A DNA stretch of 64,000 nucleotides from Cryptomeria japonica. Taxonomy: Eukaryota; Streptophyta; Pinopsida; Cupressales; Cupressaceae. The notes beneath the pieces are model-generated. The model was not told the origin of the DNA. It worked only from the letters and a program-made list of their open reading frames with translations, and searched no databases. Positions 48,732-59,977 of the stretch are shown here, one piece after another. The DNA is taken from positions 23,995,860-24,059,859 of the forward strand of contig NC_081412.1 in NCBI RefSeq assembly GCF_030272615.1, written 5' to 3'. Each line of letters begins with the position of its first letter. Position 1 is the first letter of the stretch. A program made the translations under genes and the position numbers.

Positions 48732-49896
48732 CCTGTGAACTGTGCCTCAACTGCTCTGAATTTTTTTTAATTATTATTAAGTGGTCTTTCAGAACTAGAT
48801 AGAAGATGCAGAAGGGGTTTGGTTGTTTTGTTTTGGTGTTTTTAGATTTTGGTTTTCTGATGTAAATAACAGAAAGCAAGAAAAAAACACCCCCCCACAA
48901 TGCAAAAAACTAATCCTCAGTACGAACTGAAAGCCGGAAAATGATAGAAAGTAGTAACTGGTTGAGACAAAAGTATGAGCACCTGAAGAATTTAATGATG
49001 AAACAGACTACAGATCTGGAAAGAGCACAGAACCACCTTTCTGACGCCTATTCATTTTCAAAAAACGGAGTAAAAATGAGCAAGTTATACCCCTCGGAGT
49101 GCAAAAAGGCTCATCGGACTTTGACTGCAAAAAAATACAATCAAACTAGAAAAATCTGAAAAAATTATTGCACCATTAGAACGGGCTCGGAGGCAACTTT
49201 CCAATGCCTATTAGTTTTCAAAAAACGGAGATCGGACGCCCGATTTATGGCCGATTTTGTAAAACAGCTCCAAAAGGTCCAGTTTGGCCCTTCTAGCCCT
49301 CAGGGGCTTAAAAAAAAGAGGCCCCTGGTCCGCTGGGTGACCAGGAGCTGGTGCAAGAACTGGTGGTGCGGGGGCAGCGTGGGGGCAATGCCACTGGTGC
49401 TGGTGGAGGGCGGGAGGCACGTGGGCGGCGTAGGGAGCGGCGGGTCCGTTGAGCGGCGCAGCGATGGCTGCTTGGCCGCGGCCGGTTGTTACCGCCGGTG
49501 GTGGTGGGCGGGCAGTGGCCGCCGGGCTGCACACCGGCGGCGCGGAGTTTGAAACGGGCGGTGCCCTTTTTTTGTTAAAACAGAATTGTTTTTTAAAAAA
49601 AAAATTGATTTTTTTTGTGTTTCTCGCCTCGAACTGCGTGCCCTGGGGTCGTACGGCCTTGGGGCAAATTTTGTTTTCCCTTCTGGAGAAACAGTGTCCG
49701 AATCAGATGTATTTTATATGAAAATAGGGGTTTTTGGGCGTTGCGAGCTCAACGGTGAGGTCCGTTTGGGCTCAAAGTGCACCAAAAAAAAATACCCCTA
49801 TTCCAAAAATAAAAAATAGAAGACACACAGATCTGATGCAACCAAAACCTATATCTCAAAATCTTTCAAAAGTCTGAACAAGTTGCAACAGATGTG
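48732..49896 (-). other. Leader of copia 2 with a GC-rich island
   Basis: About 1.2 kb between primer site and gag start, long for a copia leader. The stretch 49320-49560 is strongly GC-rich (GGTGGTGGGCGGGCAGTGGC and similar) in AT-rich surroundings. Open frames there on both strands (for example 49211-49534 minus) are compositional. No internal ribosome entry or splice signal can be proved by eye. Confidence 0.7.
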
Positions 49897-49908
49897 TCTC
49901 TGATACCA
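49897..49908 (-). other. Primer binding site of copia 2
   Basis: Minus strand TGGTATCAGAGA follows the 5' LTR directly. It matches the initiator-Met tRNA site in 11 of 12 bases. Confidence 0.93.
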
Positions 49909-50225
49909 TGTAGGATTTGAGAAATATAAATCCACAGAACCCAAAGAAACCTGCATGCAAGAAACCTGTCACAGAGAAAGAGAGAGAACGAAACAAGGGT
50001 TTTGGCTCTGACAAAGTGAAAAGATTTATTATCAGAGAAAAATGAATCAAGAAGTTGCAATAATACAAGAGATCAATCCTTATAAAGGAGATCAACACCG
50101 AAAGGAAAACCTAACCCTAAGGTGAGTGCATTTAATAATTAAATATTAATTATTAAATGACTAATATATGCATAAAGTGAAATCTTAAGAGGACAGTAAA
50201 GTTAATTAATTACTTTACTCTAACA
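49909..50225 (-). repeat. 5' LTR of copia 2
   Basis: 317 bp; three transitions separate it from the other LTR (ATACAAAT/ATATAAAT, GCAAAAAA/GCAAGAAA, GAACAAAAC/GAACGAAAC). Confidence 0.97.
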
Positions 50226-52073
50226 CAATTAACCCGTTAAGGTTAGAGTAATAAGCAAAACAACTGAAAGGGAACCCTTCCACCTTTTGTTTATCGAGAG
50301 CCCAGACTGGGAGGGTGAGAGCATACGGTGTTCCGGGGATTGTCAGCATCAATAAACAAACTGAAAATTACAATTGCATGGGTGGCAAGTCATCCCCTTC
50401 TTCTTATCCAGTAGGATAGAAACTAAACTTCTTGGCGGTGAACCGACCAAGGGAAAGATCACAAGAAACAAAAGTTCAATCACTCTACCGCGTATTTCAG
50501 TGGGAGGACATTACATTAACAATCACTCTACCGCATATTTCAGCAGGAGGACCAAAAACATTGAACTTATCACTCGACCACTTATTTAGCGGGAGGACTG
50601 AAAATTACAAATTATTGCATATCAGGCGGCAAGCCAGCCTCTTCCACTTATTCAGCAGGATGAGAATTACAAAGAGAGAACTGGTTAGTAGTACTACTAC
50701 CTAACCTTACAATAATAGAAAAGATAGAAGGAGAGTAATGCAGATATCTGTAGTAAAGATTTAAATTTCTGTTACAACCAAATCTGCAGGCTGGAAACAT
50801 AGACTAGCAGCCCAGATAAATGCCAAAATATTCATATCTCCCTCATTTTACATCCAATTTAGCTCAAACTAGTCCCAAACCCACCGTACAACATATGCAA
50901 TGCTAACCAATCAAAACAACACCCCCAAAAGACCCTTATTTATTTTGCATGCATCCCAATGCAAGGCAGAAAACCCACCCCTAGACTAGGAATTTCAATT
51001 TTGCATAATTAACTCAAAACTCAAACAAACATGCTAAAAACTTACAAACTCATTCGCCAGTGCTGGGAAGGAAGATAGGATTGATACCCATAACTATCAG
51101 ACGCTCCAGCAGAGAGATGTGAGCAAAAATATGCTTCAGCCACAGGCAAAACCAGCAAGTACAAAATCGTTGCAACACCAAGATGTCAATGGCAAAGCTT
51201 TGAAAACGGTAGAGGAATACAAGGCACAACTAGGTACTGTATTTCAAGTATGAAACCGGGTAGCACTAGGGAGACACACTCCGAAGCCTCAAGTTCTGTC
51301 GCCAATCCGGCAGCATAACATTACAGATTTTCAAGATGATCCAAATGGGAACCCAAGCATCATATTTATAACTTCATTCATCCAATTCAAATGACATCCC
51401 TCCAAATTCCACGCTTGCATTTGAATTTCATTTCCACTTACATGTGGACCCAAGTGTAGCGCCCATTCTCCTAAGTCAAAAGTCACGCCCAAGAAGGGGG
51501 AGGACCCACGTTGGACACTTAGGCACATAATGGTGATGTAAAGTGAAATAATATCCCTTTTAAAAATATTTCACATTCCATAAAATAACTGAATTTTGCC
51601 CAAACTTAGGATTAAACAGGCATTAATCCCAAATTTAATAAACCAGTAGCCAATAAATAGATTAATTAAATATTAACCTTAGGATAAGGAAATAATATTT
51701 AATTATGTTGCAAATGTCTCCCGCACTGATTATTATCACCACCAAGATGAAACTGAGACCAGACGACCACAGACTGCTGCAGAATTCAGACCCCTGTCTA
51801 CTGCCAAAAATAGAAATGTGCCACCCAGCCACTTACTAAAAATAGTAAGTCAAGAATTAATGCTACAAAAAATATGATCATCGCGTCCAGAGGCAAAGCA
51901 AGGAGTGCTCAGTAGGACAGTGGCACCAGAATGGTCATCCCCTGACTTACTAAAAATAGTAAGTCCCCGTTTCATCGATGCTAGACCCTGATTACTCATT
52001 CCACCTAGCCTACAGGTCTCAAGAATAGGCTAATGGACCACTAAAAGAACATCAATGAGAAGGGGACATTACA

Positions 52074-55000
52074 ATGACCCCTTATGACACCATACGACCC
52101 ATAACGACACCATATTATGTCGTAAGGGGTCATATGGTGTCCTAAGGGGTCATAGGACACCATATGACCCCTTACGACATCATACGACCCATAACGACAC
52201 CATATTGTGTACTAAGGGGTCATATGGTGTCCTAAGGGGTCATAAGACACCATATGACCCCTTAGGACACCATCCGACCCATAACGACACCCTATTGTGT
52301 CCTAAGGGGTCATATGGTGTCCTAAGGGGTCATAGGACACCATATGACCCCCTTACGACACAATACAACCCATAACGACACCTAAGTGGTCATAGGACAC
52401 CATATGACCCCTTAGGTGTCCATACGACCCATAATGACACCATATTGTGTCCTAAGGGGTCATATGGTGTCCAAAGGGGTCATAAGACACCATATGACCC
52501 CTTAGGACACCATACGACCCATAAATACACCCTATTGTGTCCTAGGGGGTCATATGGTGTCCTAAGGGGTCATAGGACACCATATGACCCCTTACGACAC
52601 CATACAATCCATAACGACACCCTATTGTGTCCTAGGGGGTCATATGGTGTCCTAAGGGGTCATAGGACACCATATGACCCCTTAGGACACCATGCGACCC
52701 ATAACGACACCATATTGTGTCCTAAGGGGTCATATGGTGACCTAAGGGGTCATAAGACACCATATGACCCCTTAGGACACCATACGACCCATAACGACAC
52801 CCTATTGTGTCCTAGGGGGTCATATGGTGTCCTAAGGGGTCATAGGACACCATATGACTCCGTATGACACCATACAACCCATAACGACTTCTAAGGGGTC
52901 ATATGGTGTCCTATGGCCCCATAGGACACCATATGACCCATAACGACACCATATTGTGTTCTAAGGGGTCATATGGTGTCCTAAAGGGTCATAAGAAACC
53001 ATATGATCCCTTAGGACACCATACGACCCATAACAACACCCTATTGTGTCCTTAGGGGTCATATAGTGTCCTAAGGTGTCATAGGACACCATATGACCCC
53101 TTACGACACCATACGACCCATAACGACACCTAAGGGGTCATATGGTGTCCTATGGGCCATAGGACACCATATGACCCCTTAGGTGTCGTTATGGGTCATA
53201 TGGTGTCGTATTGGGTCGTATTGTGTCCTAAGGGGTCATATGGTGTCCTAAGGGGTCATAGGACACCATATGACCCCTTAGGACACCATACGACCCATAA
53301 CGACACCATATTGTGTCCTAAGGGGTCATATGGTGTCCTAAGGGGTCATAAGACACCATATGACCCCTTAGGACACCATACGACCCATAACGATACCCTA
53401 TTGTGTCTTAGGGGGTCATATGGTGTCCTAAGGGGTCATAGGACACCATATGACCCCTTACGACACCATACAACCCATAACGACACCCTATTGTGTCCTA
53501 GGGGGTCATATGGTGTCCTAAGGGGTCATAAGACACCATATGACCCCTTACGACACCATACGACCCATAACGACACCTAAGGGGTCATATGGTGTCCTAA
53601 GGGGTCATAGGACACCATATGACCCCTTAGGTGTCCATACAACCCTTAACAACACCATATTGTGTCCTAAGGGGTCATATGGTGTCCTAAGGGGTCATAA
53701 GACACCATATGATCCCTTAGGACACAATACAACCCATAATGACACCCTATTGTGTCCTAGGGGGTCATATGGTGTCCTAAGGTGTCATAGGACATCATAT
53801 GACCCCTTACGACACCGTATGACCCATAACGACACCTAAGGTGTCATATGGTGTCCTAAGGGGTCATAGGACACCATATGAACCCTTAGGTGTCCATATG
53901 ACCCATAACGACACCATATTGTGTCCTAAGGGGTCATATGGTGTCGTAAGGGGTCATAAGACACCATATGATCCCTTAGGACACCATACGACCCATAGCG
54001 ACACCCTATTGTGTCCTAGGGGGTTATATGGTGTCCTAAGGTGTCATAGGACACTATATGACCCCTTACGACACCATACGACCCATAACGACACCCTATT
54101 GTGTCTTAGAGGGTCATATGGTTTCCTAAGGGGTCATAGGACACCATATGACCCCTTACAACACCATACGACCCATAACGACACCTAAGGGGTCATATTA
54201 TGTCCTAAGGGGTCATAGGAAACCATATGACCCCTTAGGTGTCCATACGACCCATAACGACACCATATTGTGTCCTAAGGGGTCATATGGTGTCCTAAGG
54301 GGTCATAAGACACCATATGATCCCTTAGGACACCATACGACCCATAACGACACTCTATTGTGTCCTAGGGGGTCATATGGTGTCCTAAGGTGTCATAGGA
54401 CACCATATGACCCCTTACGACACCATACGACCCATAACAACACCTAAGGGGTCATATGGTGTGCTATGGGGCCATAGGACACCATATCACCCCTTAGGTG
54501 TTGTTATGGGTCATATGGTGTCGTATTGGGTCATATTGTGTCCTAAGGGGCCATATGGTTTCCTAAGGGGTCATAGGACACCATATGACTCCTTAGGACA
54601 CCATACGACCCATAACGACACCATATTGTGTCCTAAGGGGTCATATGGTGTCCTAAGGGGTCATAAGACACCATATGACCCCTTAGGACACCATATGATC
54701 CATAACGACACCCTATTATGTCCTAAGGGGTCATAGGACACCATATGACCCCTTACGACACCATACGACCCATAACGACACCTAAGGAGTCATATGTTGT
54801 CCTAAAGGGTCATAGGACACCATATGACCCCTTAGGTGTCCATATGACCCATAACGACACCATATTGTGTCCTAAGGGGTCATATGGTGTCCTAAGGGGT
54901 CATAAGACACCATATGACCCCTTAGGACACCATACAACCCATAACGACACCCTATTGTGTCCTAGGGGGTCATATGGTGTCCTAAGGGGTCATAGGACAC

Positions 55001-55125
55001 CATATGACCCCTTACGACACCCTACGATCCATAAAAACACCTAAGGGGTCATATGGTGTCCTAAGGGGTCATAGGACACCATATGACCCCTTAGGTGTCC
55101 ATACGACCCATAGCGACACTATCAA
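52074..55125. repeat. 90-bp palindromic array, right part
   Basis: A regular 90-bp unit (for example from 52441: CATATTGTGTCCTAAGGGGT onward) alternates two unit types that differ in CATATTGTGT versus CCTATTGTGT. Shorter junction units carrying CCTTAGGTGTCCATACGACC recur about every 300 bp (near 53620, 53880, 54230, 54830 and 55090), so a higher-order pattern is likely. Because 90 is a multiple of three, frames stay open for up to 142 codons; these are not genes. Confidence 0.96.
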
Positions 55126-55871
55126 ACTATAGGGTATAGAGTAGAAATTTATCAAAGGTTAAAAAATTTCAATGGAAGTCATTTGGCTAGCACAAAATAT
55201 TGCTAGCGCCAAATATGGCTAGCGCCATATTTGGTGCTAGCCAAATGAGCTGCACAAAAAAAAGGTTATAGCGTATATAGTTAGTGTTTAGTTTAAGGTA
55301 AAAAATTTCAATGGAAGTCATTTGGCTAGTGCCATATTTGGCGCTAGCCAAATGAGCTGCACTAAAAAATGGTTATATGGGACCCTTGACCCGTGATCCA
55401 AGCCCACATTCTCTCTTTTTGTCTTCTTTCTATGCATGATCAGACAAAAAAATGCTTTTTGCATGGTGTTGACATTTTATGCAAGGTTATTTTATACATT
55501 CCATTAGCTCTCCACCACCTTTTTTGTCATTTGGCAACATCAAAGAGGAAGAACATAGTTTTTTTATCAAATTTGAATAATTGAGGTAATATTTTCTTGT
55601 TTTAAGAATTCAAATACTTATTAAGTGTTATTTTGTTTAAATGTTAGAATAAAAGTGTGAGTCAAAATTGATTATAATCCTATTAGATTTACATTAGATT
55701 TAACAATGCATTTGAAGGAAGTTGCATAAGAAAATTAATTGTTTAGTGGTTTAAAACAAAATTTGCAATTTCATACATCCTTTTTAAGATCTTATGAAAT
55801 AATTTAGAAAAGGAATACATGAAATTATTTCAATTTCATATATCCATTTTAACATATGTAGCATCATCATC
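55126..55871. other. Noncoding region upstream of gene A in element R
   Basis: Holds the right TTTGGC palindrome block and then AT-rich DNA up to the ATG of gene A. It probably includes the promoter, but I see no unambiguous TATA box at a set distance. Confidence 0.45.
55165..55375. repeat. TTTGGCTAGCGCCAAA palindrome cluster, right block
   Basis: CAATGGAAGTCATTTGGCTA, then GCGCCAAATATGGC / GCGCCATATTTGG and CTAGCCAAATGAGCTGCAC occur at 55170-55255 and, shortened, at 55300-55370. This is a tandem duplication of a palindrome (step ~130 bp). The core is shared with the left block at 42726-43115. Confidence 0.85.
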
Positions 55872-57286
55872 ATGCCGAGGAAATGACCAAAAAATGTAAC
55901 ATCGGAAGAGCGTGAAGCTAAGAATGTAAAAAAAAGAGAAGGAATGAAGCAACTTCATGAACAAAGGAAAATGAATACCATAGAAGAAGAGGTGTCAATT
56001 AAAGAGGTGCCAATTGAAGAGGAACATGAAATATCCATCCAATCTAAGAGAGAGACAAAATTGGCCACACAAAGGCAACAGATGCAAAACCTTCGCGCAA
56101 TGAGACAATTGAATCCCGAGGTTGAGAGCATGTCTACAACAATTCAAGTTGAAGGCACCCCATCTCTTACATCTCAAGTTGAAGGCACACCATCTCTTAT
56201 TGGCACACCGTTGGTGTCTACAACATCTCATATTGAATGCACTCCCTCTATGACATTTGACATTGCAAGTACTTCATGACTGACATCGAGTATTGGAGCT
56301 ACACCATCTTGTACACCTCAATTTCAAGGTATGTCATCATTTTCATCTCCACTTGAAGGTATGCCACCTATCCATAATGTTGTTGACATTCCTAATTTTG
56401 AGATAACTCAAAGTTTGAGAACACCTCCTAGAGTTTTGCATAGAAAGCCTAAGTATTTGATTGATATTGATGCTAATGTTTTGAAACCAATGGTTGACAA
56501 ATTTCCGAAGTGTACTTGTCAAAGACATGCTAACCAGATATGGAAAATATTTTTTGAGCCTTTAAATGAGACAAGAAGATGTCAACTATTTGTTGAAATG
56601 ATGAGAAATCTGAAATCTAGGCCTATAATGAAGATTCTTGGGCTAAGAACATCGATTGAATCAAGTGACAAATCTATTGTGAAGAATCTGATGAATGCAT
56701 ATGATACTATTGGTTCTAACTCATGCACAAAAGATAGTAATGCCACACGACATGTCATTACATCAACAATTGTAAGCACTCAAACTAAGAAATTGCTAAA
56801 TTATCCACATGCAATTTTTGTAAATTATCCACATGCAATTTTTGTACTTTAATATTTTACCTTAGTTGTTTGCTAAATTCTTCTCACTTTATCATTGCAG
56901 GGCATGTTTATGCAATAATTGCAGCTGAAGACAATGCAGAAGGAACAAATTATTACCTGTGTCGTTGTGTGGACACAAAAAGGAAATTGGATCGCCCTAT
57001 GGTAGATGGAGAAAATATTGAGTACCCCACAGGATCAATAGTTGTTACTGGTACATGGCTTAGAAGGTACCCATTGAAGAAGTCTAACTTGTGGTTGTTC
57101 GAGGACTTCGAGACACATAGGAAGATTCTTCATTATTCTAACCTTGTTGTAGCTTCAAATGTTCATTTGATCAGATATGGGGGTAGACCACTAAACAAGA
57201 ACCTATGGAAGGTTCGTGAGTTTGACCATGAGGCCATACTAGACATGATAAAGAGTAGAGTAGATCCAGATGGTTCATTGGATTAA
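55872..57286 (+). pseudogene. Gene A, copy 2 (element R): N- and C-terminal parts, DDE core deleted
   Basis: From ATG 55872 (MPRK, TGA, PKNVTSEEREAKNVKKREG) one frame runs to 56852 with a second TGA at 56277-56279. It starts basic, has Glu-rich coil-like sequence and several VEGTPSL-like repeats, then a conserved block KYLIDIDANVLKPMVDKFPKCTCQRHANQIW...CQLFVEMMRNLKSR...NLMNAYDTIGSNSCTKDSNATRHVI. At 56797-56844 a 24-bp phrase is doubled and the frame ends. After an AG acceptor (56900) the last exon 56901-57286 matches copy 1 (GTWLRRYPLKKSNLWLFEDFETHRKILH). The FAENY/SDNC/HGKGE core seen in copy 1 is absent. So R is an internal-deletion derivative. The remaining protein might still bind element DNA, but that is a guess. 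Confidence 0.68.
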
Positions 57287-57576
57287 ATGTAAATGTAAAA
57301 AATTGTAATATCAATCTTATTTGGATATATGTACATGACTTGTATTTTTGACTACTCGAGACATTGTAATATAAAAAATTATGTTTTTGTCTTGTTTTGT
57401 GTGATTTTATGTAAATAATGTCATTTTGGACCATTAGAGATCACATGGGATCATTTCGTGAAGTATACCCTGTTAATATGGTAAAAGATGTAAATAATGC
57501 TCATTTGTTGTCAATCACTCAAAGTGTGAAAAATTATCAAAATTTGGCATGGTTTTTCTCGATGTTAGTGACATGT
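57287..57576. other. Spacer between gene A and satellite in element R
   Basis: AT-rich 3' region of gene A, no gene and no clear repeat. Confidence 0.45.
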
Positions 57577-59458
57577 AAGAATGATCTGTCTGATCCTGCG
57601 GGGTCGTGTTATGGCACTCTAAAAAAGCCTCTCTTGGTTTGGGTAGAATCAGATCCAGTTGCTCGTGGCGACTCTTTCTCGGTCGCGACAAAAAGCGTCA
57701 GATGAGTTCAATGAAAAGTTGCACAATGCCCCATCTTTCAATCCGCTCATCATGGTACCGAACCGTCAGCTCGTACGCATCAGGGTGGCTAGGTTTATGC
57801 TTGGAATGTCTTCTTTTTGCTGTCCAACTCACTCGATCATTGCAGGCCACACCCTAGCAGCCAAATCACCCAAGTGCTCAAATTGCTCAAAGTTGTCAAT
57901 ATTCGGAATCGCGTTTCTCCGTGCCTGTTAATCATAAGAAAAATCTGTCTGATCCTATAGGGTCGTGTTATGGCACTCTAAAAAATCCTCTCTCGGTTTT
58001 GGTAGACTCGGATCCATTTGCTCGTGGTGACTCTTTCTCGGTTGCGACAAAAAGCGTCAGATGAGTTCAATGAAAAGTTGCACAATGCCCCATCTTTCAA
58101 TCCGCTCGTCGCGGCACCGAACCGTCAGCTCGTACGTGTTGGGGTGGCCTGGTTTACACTTGGAATGCCTTCTTTTTTCTCTCCAACTCGCCCGATCGTT
58201 GCGGGCCACACCCTAGCAGCCAAATCGCCCAAGTGCTCAAATTGCTCAAAGTTGTCAATATTCGGCATTGCGTTTCTCCGTGCCCATTAATCATAAGAAC
58301 GATCCATCTAATCCTGCAGGGTCATGTTATGGCACTCTAAAAAATCCTCTCTCAGTTTGGGTAGACTTGGATCCAGTTGCTCATGGAGACTCTTTCTCGG
58401 TCGCGACAAAAAGCGTCAGATGAGTTCAATGAAAAGTTGCACAATGCCCCATCTTTCAATCCGCTCATCGTGGCACTGAACCATCAGCTCGTACGTGTCG
58501 GGGTGGCCATGTTTATGCTTGGAATGCCTTCTTTTTTCTCTCCAACTCACCCGATCGTTGCGGGCCACACCCTAGCAGCCAAATCGCCCAAGTGCTCAAA
58601 TTGCTCAAAGTTGTCAATATTCGGCATCACGTTTCTCCATGCACGTTAATCATAAGGATGATCCATCTGATCCTATGGGGTAGTGTTATGGCACTCTAAA
58701 AAAGCCTCTCTCGATTTGGGTAGACTCGGATCCAGTTGCTCGTGGCGACTCTTTCTCAGTGGCGACAAAAAGCGTCAGATGAGTTCAATGAAAAGTTGCA
58801 CAATGCCCCATCTTTCAATCCGCTCGTCGCGACACCGAACCGTCAGCTTGTACGCATCGGGGTGGTTGGGTTTACACTTGGAATGCCTTCTTTTTTCTCT
58901 CCAACTCGCCCAATCATTGCGGGCCACACCCTAGCAGCCAAATCGCCCAAGTGCTCAAATTGCTCAAAGTTGTCAATATTCGGCATCGCGTTTCTCCGTG
59001 CCCATTAATCATAAGAACGATCCGTCTGATTCTACGGGGTCATGTTATGGCACTCTAAAAAAGCTTCTCTCGGTTTGGGTAGACTCGGATCCAGTTGCTC
59101 GTGGTGACTCTTTCTCAGTCACGACAAAAAGCATCAGATGAGTTCAATGAAAAGTTGCACAATGCCCCATCTTTCAATCCACTCGTCGCGGCACCGAACC
59201 GTCAGCTCGTACACATCAGGGTGGCCGGGTTTATGCTTAGAATGCCTTCTTTTTGCTCTCTAACTCGCTCGATCGTTGCAGGCCACACCCTAGCAGCCAA
59301 ATCGCTCAAGTGCTCAAATTGCTCAAGTGCTCAAATTGCTCAAATATGTCAATATTCGGCATCGCGTTTCTCCGTGCCCGTTAATCATAAGAACGATCCG
59401 TCTGATCCTGTGGGGTCATGTTACGACACTGAACCATCAGCTTGTACACGTCGGTGTG
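57577..59458 (+). repeat. Satellite array 2: about 5.2 units of 359 bp
   Basis: Start phrases repeat at 359-bp steps: the frame beginning near 57659 returns at 58018, 58377, 58736 and 59095. Units are 90% or more alike, so this array is more homogeneous than array 1. The unit contains TCTCGGTTTGGGTAGACTCG, GCGTCAGATGAGTTCAATGA, GGCCACACCCTAGCAGCCAA and ATTGCTCAAAGTTGTCAATA. It is collinear with the reverse complement of the unit at 2281-5628. The last unit has a small internal duplication of AAGTGCTCAAATTGCTC near 59310. The 90-codon frames are not genes. Confidence 0.96.
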
Positions 59459-59962
59459 GCTTGTGTCTTGGATTACAAACACATATTTAGGTTCAAAGCT
59501 TAAGTAATAATAAACTTTATGCAATTATTCATCTAATCATTTGTACTGCAATTATGGATAACCATGATAAATGATTTGCATTAACCAAAAAGCTACAAAT
59601 CCATGCAACATTGTATACCGTTAAAACTATCAAATATATCCAATACAAACAATTAGGCTTGCCAAAAGCCATATGGACTTAGAATTTCACATATTCATAA
59701 AACAAAACATATGTTCAAAATTGCTATAAAGGCATACAACATGATATCCAATAAAGTCAAATAGGGGCTTGCCAAAAGCCATATGGACATAGAATGTCAC
59801 ATATTCGTAATACAAAACATATGTTCAAATTTTCCATATAGGCATACAACATGGTATCCAATAAAGTCAAATAGGAGCTTGCCAAAAGCCATATGGCAAT
59901 AGAATGTCACATATTCATAATACAAAACATATGTTCAAAATTGCCATATAGGCATACAACAT
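59459..59962. repeat. Three 110-bp tandem repeats before the 3' end of gene B (element R)
   Basis: GCTTGCCAAAAGCCATATGG occurs at 59657, 59767 and 59877, each followed by AGAATNTCACATATTC and ACAAAACATATGTTCAAA. The stretch 59459-59650 before them is plain AT-rich spacer. Confidence 0.85.
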
Positions 59963-59977
59963 AGGACCCTATTCTAT

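Larger units (their letters stand above)
44171..50225 (-). mobile_element. Copia element 2: complete LTR retrotransposon, 6.06 kb
   Basis: LTRs 44171-44487 and 49909-50225 are both 317 bp (TGTAGGATTTGAG...CTCTAACA) and differ at three positions, all transitions. Target duplication CAATT is perfect (44166-44170 and 50226-50230). Primer site, polypurine tract and all gag-pol domains are in place on the minus strand. It is the youngest insertion of the nest. Confidence 0.97.
44108..52073 (-). mobile_element. Solo LTR (~1.9 kb) in the 90-bp array, split by copia 2
   Basis: Perfect 5-bp target duplication ATGAC (44103-44107 and 52074-52078). The ends are TGTAATATCCCAC on the left and GGGGACATTACA on the right; the complement of the right end is TGTAATGTCCCC, so the ends mirror each other as TG..CA. 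After removing copia 2 about 1.9 kb remain with no coding region. The orientation is uncertain; minus is preferred because the end reads TGTAATGTCCCC there. It has three ~50-bp repeats around ACTCTACCGCGTATTTCAG (50480-50600) and two ACTTACTAAAAATAGTAAGT palindromes (about 51832 and 51952). Confidence 0.82.

Noticed and set aside
49211-49721. Ala/Pro/Arg-rich and Gly-rich frames on both strands
   Set aside because: GC-rich composition removes stop codons. The region is the leader of copia 2.
43705-55044. Frames of up to 142 codons with a 30-residue repeat (GSYGVLRGHRTPYDPL...)
   Set aside because: The 90-bp unit is a multiple of three and happens to lack stops in this phase. No start region, promoter or flanking gene structure supports a protein.
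43271-55125. 90-bp array as a CRISPR array
   Set aside because: The repeats are contiguous with no unique spacers, and the setting is a plant transposon.
57606-59490. Five 83-131-codon frames (SRQKASDEFNEKLHNAPSFNP...)
   Set aside because: They repeat at 359-bp steps and are the satellite read in one phase.
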